Below, in pieces: positions 1 through 5,088 of a stretch of DNA of 5,396 nt. The notes under the pieces were generated by a model. It ran no database searches. It was given only the letters and a program-made list of their open reading frames with translations, and was not told where the DNA came from. The DNA is from CAWHOW01 sp050013795 (lineage in GTDB: Bacteria; Bacteroidota; Bacteroidia; Bacteroidales; CG2-30-32-10), in the NCBI GenBank assembly GCA_050013795.1, contig JBEKEO010000215.1:1-5396 (forward strand). Reading direction: 5' to 3'. Both the position numbers and the translations under genes were made by a program. Within the stretch, counting starts at the first letter, position 1, and every line of letters starts with the position of its first letter.

Positions 1-89
1 ATGACGATGAATTCAACCAAATTAAGACCATCTCAGATATAACGAATCTGGTTATTGAAAAAAAAAATTTAGTTTCATCTAAAGTATAA
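1..89 (+). CDS. C-terminal end of an acyl carrier protein-like gene (partial)
   Basis: The reading frame that enters at base 3 runs without a stop to TAA at 87-89 and encodes the last 28 residues of a protein whose start lies outside the window. The peptide DDEFNQIKTISDITNLVIEKK resembles the end of an acyl carrier protein. In that family, helix III and the loop before it typically read I-x-D-E-(D/E)-x-x-x-I-x-T-(V/I)-x-D-(A/L/I)-x-x-x-(V/I)-x-x-K. The phosphopantetheine-bearing DSL serine would lie upstream and cannot be seen. If correct, the protein carries an acyl chain as a thioester in fatty acid, polyketide or lipid biosynthesis. The call rests on one short peptide, so another helical C-terminus is possible. 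No gene follows closely, so this is probably the end of its operon. Confidence 0.45.
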   Translation, partial: DDEFNQIKTISDITNLVIEKKNLVSSKV

Positions 90-109
90 TAAAGCTTGCT
101 TTCAAATTA

Positions 110-200
110 AAAACCCTTTCTGCCGACAGGTTGTTGAAATATACTTAAATGTTGTCATTGGTTATTTATTTATTTCACAACCTGCCAATGGCAGGAATGG
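110..200. repeat. Inverted-repeat element, copy 1 (MITE/REP-like)
   Basis: The left arm (about 114-143, beginning CCCTTTCTGCC and containing TTGTTGAAATATA) is imperfectly complementary to the right arm (about 171-200, containing TATTTCACAACCTGCC and AATGGCAGGAATGG). About 27 bases form the loop. A short T-run follows at 207-211, so the hairpin could also end transcription from the gene ending at base 89, although the T-run is not directly against the stem. A second copy lies in the same orientation about 298 bases downstream. The first 34 bases of the left sides align without gaps at 26 of 34 positions, and the right sides share TATTTCA and CTGCCAATGG. No transposase is nearby. Confidence 0.65.
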
Positions 201-403
201 CAAGCATTTTTAAATAAGTAAAGTAGTAACAATTATAAAACTGTGAAAAAATACAAAAGGTTAAAATTCCGTTTGGGAGTGTAAATCCGATATAGATTAA
301 TTTTCATTCATCATCTATAAACTTTCAGTCTTAGTATATTATATTTTTTTAGCAATTAAGGTATATTGAATTTTGTTGTAGTTAATGTAGTTTGTTCATT
401 TAA

Positions 404-499
404 TGTTGAAACCCATCCTAATGGCAGATTGTTGAAATATATATTAAGCTTCATGACTTTCTCCATATTTCATTATCTGCCAATGGATGGCTTCAATAA
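404..499. repeat. Inverted-repeat element, copy 2 (MITE/REP-like)
   Basis: The left arm (about 404-441, TTGAAACCCATCC then AATGGCAGATTGTTGAAATA) pairs imperfectly with the right arm (about 466-499, TATTTCATTATCTGCC then AATGGATGGCTTCAA). This is the same element as the one at 110-200, in the same orientation. It shares the exact blocks TTGTTGAAATATA (429-441) and CTGCCAATGG (477-486), and the loop sequences have diverged. This copy has longer outer complementarity (TTGAA...CCATCC with GGATGG...TTCAA). It ends about 110 bases before the first ATG of the next gene and could form a stem-loop in that gene's leader if transcription starts upstream. Confidence 0.65.
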
Positions 500-608
500 A
501 ATAATTTTTACGAGAAACAGGAAATATAATAGCTAATATCAAATAAATAAATCTTTAACTAAAACTTAAATCCTGAAAAATTTAATTTTTGTCGGAATAT
601 TAAAGTTT

Positions 609-926
609 ATGGTTATTGCAATACCATTAGTAGGTCGTTCTCAGGATGAAAACAAAACTAAAGTGCCCACCATTACCTATACTATCATTGATGTAAAACA
701 AAATTATACATTACCGCAGGTTATTACAGGATATTCAGGAGTAACAACCACACCAGTTAATCAAGTCTTATTTCTTAATGTTTATACAACCGCATGGGCT
801 AAGCTGGCAAATGAAGCCTATAGATTAAAATCAGATGTGGTAATTGGACTTCATGTAGGATTTATCAATGGCACTAATGAATTAAAAATAGTGTTATACA
901 GCACTACTGTGAAATATAAACCCTGA
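609..926 (+). CDS. Small exported protein, YbjQ/heavy-metal-binding-like
   Basis: From the ATG at 609 the product is 105 aa. The C-terminal half (residues about 60-103, including AWAKLANEAYRLKSDVVIGL and LYSTTVKYK) resembles the YbjQ/UPF0145 family (Pfam PF01906). That family ends with A...L..EA..LGA(D/N)AVIG(V/L)..., followed by (A)YGTAV. Its biochemical role is not settled, and a metal-binding role has been proposed from structure. The frame stays open upstream of the ATG to base 570. Those extra codons give KNLIFVGILKF ahead of MVIAIPLVGRSQ|D, which makes a normal lipid-crossing signal peptide with a lysine start and a Bacteroidota-style SQ|D cleavage site. The real start is therefore probably the CTG at 573 or another non-ATG codon. 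From 609 alone the signal would lack its positive end. A LytTR gene follows after 33 bases. Confidence 0.55.
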   Translation: MVIAIPLVGRSQDENKTKVPTITYTIIDVKQNYTLPQVITGYSGVTTTPVNQVLFLNVYTTAWAKLANEAYRLKSDVVIGLHVGFINGTNELKIVLYSTTVKYKP

Positions 927-959
927 CGTATTATTTTATGCTATTTGAATAATTCTTCT

Positions 960-1304
960 ATGAAAAATGAAGTGAAAGTTTTGGTTAATTCTGCAAAAGA
1001 ATTTAAAATTATCAACAAAGACGAACTACTTTATTTACTGGCAACAAAAAACTGCACGGAAATTCATTTAATAAATGAGCGTAAACCATCCTCATCCAAA
1101 AGCCTGAAAGAATGTTGTGAATTGTTACAGATGGATAACTTGTACAGGGTTTGCAATAGTTTTGCAGTGAACCTGATGACCGTGGAAAAATACGATAAAT
1201 ATAACAAGGAGATAATATTTGTTACCGGAGAAAAGTTAATTATTCCATGCCGCCAGGTATCAGAGTTTCAGAAAATAATGAAAGAGAAATTTATCAATTT
1301 ATGA
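960..1304 (+). CDS. Stand-alone LytTR-type DNA-binding protein
   Basis: This 114-aa protein is essentially one LytTR (LytTR/AlgR/AgrA-type) DNA-binding domain. Residues 22-40 (ELLYLLATKNCTEIHLIN) match the LytTR opening, in which a 'Y(I/L)xAxxNYTxIxL' strand occurs. SKSLKECCELL (46-56) matches the 'SLKxLEExL' helix. RVCNSFAVNL (63-72) matches the hallmark 'RVHRSYIVNL', with H-R replaced by C-N. IIFVTGEKLIIPCRQVSEF (85-103) matches the final strands and the 'sRR' turn. There is no receiver, membrane or sensor domain, so it probably acts as a small DNA-binding regulator or with an unseen partner. The ATG at 960 is chosen over the TTG at 945, because all domain residues lie downstream. It starts 33 bases after the YbjQ-like gene, in the same frame and probably co-transcribed. 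Its DNA targets are unknown. Confidence 0.75.
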   Translation: MKNEVKVLVNSAKEFKIINKDELLYLLATKNCTEIHLINERKPSSSKSLKECCELLQMDNLYRVCNSFAVNLMTVEKYDKYNKEIIFVTGEKLIIPCRQVSEFQKIMKEKFINL

Positions 1305-1443
1305 TACCACAAAATTAAATTTAATTCGTGTAAATAAACTTGTTTGTTGCTGCCCTGCATAAAACAGCAAAACATCCATCGGCAAAAAATCTACATCTAC
1401 GTCTCATAATATATACATCTGCAAGATAAATCTATACAGCACA
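1305..1443. other. Short intergenic spacer
   Basis: This spacer has no gene. It contains a 14-bp perfect A/T palindrome (AATTAAATTTAATT, 1313-1326) just after the LytTR stop codon, and a weak hairpin (TTGCTG 1347-1352 with CAGCAA 1365-1370). Neither is followed by a T-run, so no terminator is called for the upstream gene pair. Confidence 0.4.
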
Positions 1444-1473
1444 TTGCGCATCAGTTTAACCGGTTTACATTTG
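1444..1473 (+). promoter_or_regulatory. Bacteroidota-type housekeeping promoter
   Basis: TACATTTG at 1466-1473 is an exact match to the Bacteroidota -7 box TAnnTTTG. ATTG at 1443-1446 matches three of four bases of the -33 box TTTG, with 19 bases between TTG and the -7 box, which is the usual spacing. Transcription would start near base 1480, leaving a leader of about 18 bases before the ATG at 1498. This is the only full match to the -7 box that I found on the + strand of the window's intergenic regions. Confidence 0.7.
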
Positions 1474-1497
1474 CAATCATATATAAAATATTGAATT

Positions 1498-2208
1498 ATG
1501 GCATCATCAATTATGTGGGTAAAAGCAGTCAGGCATTACCACGACCTTGAAGGGTTTAATTTAGTAGGAAGTTGTACTTCCATATCGAACCAGTTGGCTA
1601 TTGACACCGATTGTCCGGCAAGCGGACTTCCTGCTTCCATGCCTATAGGCACATATAATGCAGCTATTAGCGCCATGAACACTGATGCGTTGTCGAGACA
1701 AACATCAAAAGCCATTGCGCTTACCGAGGACGAAAAAGGCAAAGAAGCTAAGTTGGTCATGTACACCGATGTGGTGGTGCATTATATTGAAAGCACGTTA
1801 AACCTTAAATATCCCAATAACCAATCGGCTGTTATATCGGGTTTGGAACGTTTCGGACTGAGTAAGGCTGACCACGGAACAGGTCATAAACATATTTTCA
1901 AGATATTGGAAGCCGGCCCGGGTTATGCAGTTATTGAATGCCCTTCGGGAGGCGCGGGTTGCAGCTATAATATACGCTGGAGCGGGGATGAAAAAACATG
2001 GACTATCATAAAGTCAAATCATAAATCGAAGTTTAAAATAATTAATTTGCCGGGTGATGCAAGGGCATACTTCCAGTTTGATATTTCTACTTCGACAGGT
2101 AGGGGTGTAGAACCTGTTATTGATGCTCACGGCGCCGATTTTCATTGGAGCGCTGCTATTTCGGAAATGATTCCCGCTATAAAATCAAGCGGAACACCAC
2201 TTATTTAA
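1498..2208 (+). CDS. Hypothetical 236-aa protein with probable fibronectin III-like C-terminal half
   Basis: I do not recognise a named family. There is no signal peptide or membrane segment, so a cytoplasmic location is likely unless it is exported by another route. The N-terminal half (about 1-125) looks helical, for example the stretch from NAAISAMNTDALSRQ through EAKLVMYTDVVVHYIESTL. Residues about 130-215 look like a beta-sandwich of fibronectin type III type: YAVIECP, then YNIRWSGDEKTWTIIK, then KFKIINLPGDARAYFQFDIS and TGRG. This follows the FnIII order of 'Y.i.yS.D...W', 'i.nLp....Y.F.v.a....G'. Bacteroidota often carry similar paired helical-plus-FnIII proteins of unknown role. The gene is clearly G+C-richer than its neighbours (about 48% in sampled lines), which may mean transfer. 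It stands alone between its own promoter (1444-1473) and terminator (2263-2297). Confidence 0.75.
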   Translation: MASSIMWVKAVRHYHDLEGFNLVGSCTSISNQLAIDTDCPASGLPASMPIGTYNAAISAMNTDALSRQTSKAIALTEDEKGKEAKLVMYTDVVVHYIESTLNLKYPNNQSAVISGLERFGLSKADHGTGHKHIFKILEAGPGYAVIECPSGGAGCSYNIRWSGDEKTWTIIKSNHKSKFKIINLPGDARAYFQFDISTSTGRGVEPVIDAHGADFHWSAAISEMIPAIKSSGTPLI

Positions 2209-2220
2209 TAATTTATTGCT

Positions 2221-2249
2221 TTACAGTTTACAGATTAAAGTAAACAGTA
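2221..2249. repeat. Small imperfect inverted repeat before the terminator
   Basis: TTACAGTTTAC (2221-2231) and GTAAACAGTAA (2240-2250) are complementary except for one central mismatch, with an 8-base A+T-rich loop. It sits directly after the stop codon and just ahead of the strong terminator hairpin. It could stabilise the 3' end of the mRNA, but it may simply be chance in A+T-rich DNA. Confidence 0.35.
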
Positions 2250-2262
2250 AGGTAAAAGGATT

Positions 2263-2297
2263 AAAGTCCCCTGATATTCGGGGGACTTTTTATTTTT
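2263..2297 (+). terminator. Strong intrinsic terminator
   Basis: AAAGTCCCC (2263-2271) and GGGGACTTT (2281-2289) form a perfect 9-bp stem with a 9-base loop, followed by a T-rich tail (TTATTTTTATT). It lies 55 bases after the stop of the 236-aa gene. It should end that transcript before the repeat array and separate it from the operon starting at 2848. The A-run before the stem is short, so it is better as a + strand terminator than as a bidirectional one. Confidence 0.9.
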
Positions 2298-2313
2298 ATT
2301 AATAGTTCAAAGG

Positions 2314-2712
2314 GAATAAACAATATCTCCAACGGAATAAACAATGTCTCCAATCGAATAGACAATGTCTCCAATTGAATGAACAATGTCTGCAATCGAA
2401 TAGACAATGTCTCCAATCGAATAGGCAATGTCTCCAATCAAATGAACAATGTCTTCAATCAAATAGACAATGTCTCCAATCAAATAGACAATGTCTCCAA
2501 TCGAATAGACAATGTCTCCAATCAAATGAACAATGTCTTCAATCAAATAGACAATATCGCCAATCGAATAGACAATGTCTCCAATCAAATGAACAATGTC
2601 TTCAATCGAATAGACAATGTCTCCAACCGAATTAACAATGTCTCCAATCAAATAGACAATGTCTCCAATTGAATGAGCAATGTCTCCAATTGATTAGATA
2701 ATAGACTTAATC
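2314..2712. repeat. 21-bp tandem repeat array, about 19 units
   Basis: Reading from 2314, consecutive 21-base blocks follow the consensus RAATRRACAAT joined to GTCTYCAATC. There are 18 good units (2314-2691), one strongly degenerate unit (2692-2712) and two traces further downstream. No unit is shorter or longer than 21. Variation falls mainly at unit positions 1, 5, 6, 16, 20 and 21, and the AATGTCT core at 9-15 is nearly constant. Most units contain the dyad AGACA-A-TGTCT. Because 21 is a multiple of three, frames stay open on both strands for about 90-114 codons. However, the differences between units change amino acids on both strands (R/Q, I/M, D/N, S/F on one; Y/H, S/L, G/E on the other), so I treat it as non-coding. 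It lies between a terminator and the next operon. Confidence 0.9.
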
Positions 2713-2847
2713 ATTTAAACAATTGCTGAAGCGGTTTTAACAATTAAATAAAGAATAAAAGCAATTTATTAAAGGGTAAGCACATTTTCAAGTGTATTAC
2801 TAATGAGAATAAGAAAGAAGTATTATTTTAGCTAACTAATTTCCCGC

Positions 2848-4467
2848 ATGAGCCGAATAAACTTTTTTATAGTAGTTTTCTCCCTTTTTTCTTCTGTTGC
2901 TTTTTCGCAGGACACCATTAACTTTAATATTATTGATCAAAAGACTTACGGCTTTGCGAATTATGGAGAATGGGATTCTGTTATCCATTATGGGAAGCTG
3001 GGACTGGCAAATAATATTGACTACTTCTATCTGCGTTTACGATTAGGCGAAGCATATTATTACAAACAAAATTATGCTACTTCAATTAAACATTTTGAAA
3101 AAGCATTGAAAAGCAATTCAGGCGATACCAACATTCAGAAATTTCTTTACTATAGTTACCTGTTTTCGGGCAAAGAAAACGATGCCCGTTATTTGGGAGC
3201 CATGATGACTGACGGTACAAAAAAAGATGTTCATTTTAAGAAAGATATTTCACTTAAAGATGTTTATTTCGAAACAGGTCGGGCTTACAGTAATAATATT
3301 ACTCAGAATGGGAATATCAAAATGGAAGGAAGCGAAAATATTGGTGGCAATGCCGATTTAACTAATAACATAAGTTATGTACATCTTGGCTTGGATATTA
3401 ATATCGGGAAATGGCTTACAATTTATCCGGGAGTGAGTTATATTATTGATGAAAAACAAAGGATCTTTGAATCGAATGCTTCTATAACCGAAACTCAATT
3501 GAAAGCAGGAGGAAGAAGTGTTACTTCAGATACTCAAACAGTTGTTCATCCACCTAAAAACGGGCATCCTCCTTTTACTTCGCACGACACTATTTATAAT
3601 ATCCAGGAAATATTACAATCAGCAGATACCAACCTTAATATTAAATATAATTTCCGGAACAAATATAATCTCAAGCAAGCTGAATTTTATCTGAAATGCA
3701 ATGTGCACGTAGCAACGGGACTTGACATAGTGCCTTTCTTTCATTTGCTGAGTATCAGATCAACTATTTATAATGTAAATGCCAACATCAGTAATCATTC
3801 TGCTAATGTGTTCCTTTACGATTCAAACATAAGGCATACGCAGGTTCCGCTGCCCCCCTCTTCTGCAAAAGACACTATTGTTTATAAAGATACAAGCTTC
3901 CAGACTGCTGTTGACAGGTATCAGAGTCATTCAGGCTTGAGCGAAAAAGACACTTCGTACTATAATTACTCACTAGGGTTATCTATTAACAAAAACTGGG
4001 GTAGGGTTTCCACCATATTGTTTGCGTCTTATTCTAACCTTAATAATAAAAAACAAAAGGAGGAAGGGTTTACGTTAATATGGTATCCCGAAGGAAACCT
4101 GAATTTATATTTTAGCAGCACATTAACTGCTTTTGAGCAAGATACAATGAAAAAAATTGTTTTCAACCAGCTTGCAGGGATAAAAATCAATAAGTATATC
4201 TGGCTGGAGGGATTTGTAACTCTTGGCAACTTCAGTGATTTCACCGAAAATAACGGATTTGTTGTAAACAATAATCCCGATCTTGTAAAATTCCGCTGTG
4301 GCATTTCACCAATATTTGTTTTTAAAAGATTTGATATTTCTCTGACATACCTATTCGTGGCAAAACAAGGTAATTATGTTACCGATCTACCTCAAAATGC
4401 TTACACAACAAATCCAACAAAATATATTAATAATGTCATTATAGCTGGTATAAAATGGAAGTTATGA
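2848..4467 (+). CDS. Outer-membrane protein: TPR region plus beta-barrel
   Basis: This is a 539-aa protein with a clear signal peptide (residues 1-21, FFIVVFSLFSSVAFSQ, cut before D22). A TPR region covers about 30-120. Its best repeat is LGEAYYYKQNYATSIKHFEK (67-86) followed by ALKSN, with degenerate repeats on either side. From about 133 to the end there are alternating polar/aromatic beta-strands separated by long Ser/Thr/Asn-rich loops. These include Pro-rich stretches near 230-240 and 335-340, as expected of surface loops. The last strand ends IIAGIKWKL, a barrel-like terminus. This layout (periplasmic TPR plus a barrel of about 400 residues) recalls PgaA and YaiO-like proteins, but specific homology is not claimed. 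It is the first gene of an operon: the next gene overlaps it by ATGA. A role in moving or anchoring a surface polymer is an inference. Confidence 0.8.
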   Translation: MSRINFFIVVFSLFSSVAFSQDTINFNIIDQKTYGFANYGEWDSVIHYGKLGLANNIDYFYLRLRLGEAYYYKQNYATSIKHFEKALKSNSGDTNIQKFLYYSYLFSGKENDARYLGAMMTDGTKKDVHFKKDISLKDVYFETGRAYSNNITQNGNIKMEGSENIGGNADLTNNISYVHLGLDINIGKWLTIYPGVSYIIDEKQRIFESNASITETQLKAGGRSVTSDTQTVVHPPKNGHPPFTSHDTIYNIQEILQSADTNLNIKYNFRNKYNLKQAEFYLKCNVHVATGLDIVPFFHLLSIRSTIYNVNANISNHSANVFLYDSNIRHTQVPLPPSSAKDTIVYKDTSFQTAVDRYQSHSGLSEKDTSYYNYSLGLSINKNWGRVSTILFASYSNLNNKKQKEEGFTLIWYPEGNLNLYFSSTLTAFEQDTMKKIVFNQLAGIKINKYIWLEGFVTLGNFSDFTENNGFVVNNNPDLVKFRCGISPIFVFKRFDISLTYLFVAKQGNYVTDLPQNAYTTNPTKYINNVIIAGIKWKL

Positions 4468-5081
4468 AAACAAAATCAAAAATTTTTATTACCTTTTTCT
4501 TGATTTATTCTCTCTCTGCATTTACACAGGATCTGAGCAATATGAAAGATGCATTTACCAATAGTTATGCATATGAAAAGAACAAAGATTATTCAAAAGC
4601 AATTTCAGAAATTCAAAAGGTATATGATGAAAAATCTTATGAAACAACTATCCGCATGGGATGGCTTTATTACGAATCTGGTTCATACACCACTTCGGCA
4701 CAATATTATGAAAAAGCAATCGCTCTGATGCCTTATTCTATTGAAGCAAGATTGGGATATATCCTGCCAGAGAAAGCATTAGGAAATATGGATATGGTAA
4801 AAGCTGCTTATGAAGCTATTTTAAAAATCGATCCGCAAAATTCTTATGCGAATTATAACCTGGGACTGATTTATTATAATAATAAAGATTATCAGTCTTC
4901 TTATTCATATCTGGAAAAAATTGCCAATATGTATCCTTTTGATTACGATATCACTATTCTTTATGCATGGATAAATATTCAGCTTGGCAAACTGAGGGAG
5001 GCAAAAGTTCTTTTTACAAAGTCATTGCTTATAAAACCTGATGACACCTCGGCCACACAGGGATTGTCGCTGATTAAATAA
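4464..5081 (+). CDS. Periplasmic TPR protein
   Basis: The product is 205 aa from the ATG at 4464, which overlaps the TGA of the previous gene as ATGA and suggests translational coupling. The ATG three codons upstream (4455) is possible but adds MEV before the natural MKTKSK signal start. A signal peptide covers 1-22 (KIFITFFLIYSLSAFTQ, cut before D23). The mature protein is almost wholly TPR, with helix pairs at about 27-57, 60-91, 92-124, 127-158 and 161-193. Diagnostic patches include GWLYYESGSYTTSAQYYEKA, YNLGLIYYNNKDYQSSYSYL and the closing ...IDP/IKPDD turns. No lipobox cysteine is present, so it is probably soluble in the periplasm. TPR solenoids bind proteins or peptides. The likely partner is the TPR-barrel protein encoded just upstream or the acyltransferase downstream. 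Confidence 0.85.
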   Translation: MKTKSKIFITFFLIYSLSAFTQDLSNMKDAFTNSYAYEKNKDYSKAISEIQKVYDEKSYETTIRMGWLYYESGSYTTSAQYYEKAIALMPYSIEARLGYILPEKALGNMDMVKAAYEAILKIDPQNSYANYNLGLIYYNNKDYQSSYSYLEKIANMYPFDYDITILYAWINIQLGKLREAKVLFTKSLLIKPDDTSATQGLSLIK

Positions 5082-5088
5082 AACTCTT

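Larger units (their letters stand above)
90..572. other. Gene-poor A+T-rich intergenic region with two inverted-repeat elements
   Basis: No convincing coding region is visible on either strand. The only structure I can support is the pair of related inverted repeats at about 110-200 and 404-499. The 200 bases between them are A+T-rich and show no hairpin, promoter or RNA gene that I recognise. Near-matches to the TAnnTTTG promoter box occur before the next gene, but their spacing is off by one base. Confidence 0.6.
2209..2847. other. Long intergenic region: terminator, repeat array, operon leader
   Basis: This 639-base gap holds, in order, a small inverted repeat, an intrinsic terminator, the 21-bp tandem array and about 135 bases of A+T-rich leader (2713-2847). 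The leader must contain the promoter of the downstream operon unless transcription enters from within the array. No exact TAnnTTTG box is seen. The closest is TATTTTAG at 2824-2831, with one mismatch and no proper -33 box. Confidence 0.7.

Noticed and set aside
583..591. Promoter box TAATTTTTG before the YbjQ-like gene
   Set aside because: It is one base longer than TAnnTTTG and falls inside the probable upstream extension of the signal peptide.
1313..1326. 14-bp A/T palindrome after the LytTR gene
   Set aside because: It is built only from A and T in A+T-rich DNA, so chance is a sufficient explanation.
1536..1766. Open frame on the - strand inside the 236-aa gene
   Set aside because: It is fully contained in a well-supported + strand gene with promoter and terminator, and the product has no recognisable features.
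2375..2635. Open frame of 86 codons on the + strand (QCLQSNR repeat)
   Set aside because: Same reason: a second reading of the same 21-bp units with a Cys/Gln-rich low-complexity product.
2307..2651. Open frame of 114 codons on the - strand through the repeat array (7-residue repeat like GDIVYSI)
   Set aside because: Any stop-free frame stays open in a 21-bp repeat. Differences between units mostly change the amino acid (Y/H, S/L, G/E), and there is no sensible start or leader.
2379..2672. Open frame of 97 codons on the + strand through the array (7-residue repeat like IDNVSNR)
   Set aside because: It begins and ends only where single units mutate to create ATG or TGA. Unit differences are mostly amino-acid changing and a second + frame is equally open, so this is a by-product of the repeat.
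2314..2712. CRISPR array
   Set aside because: The units are contiguous 21-bp repeats with no unique spacers, and there are no cas genes in the window.
2824..2831. Promoter box TATTTTAG before the 2848 operon
   Set aside because: It has one mismatch in the conserved part and no TTTG-like box at the required distance, so it is too weak to call.
4029..4304. Open frame on the - strand inside the TPR-barrel gene
   Set aside because: It is a shadow of the + strand barrel-coding sequence.
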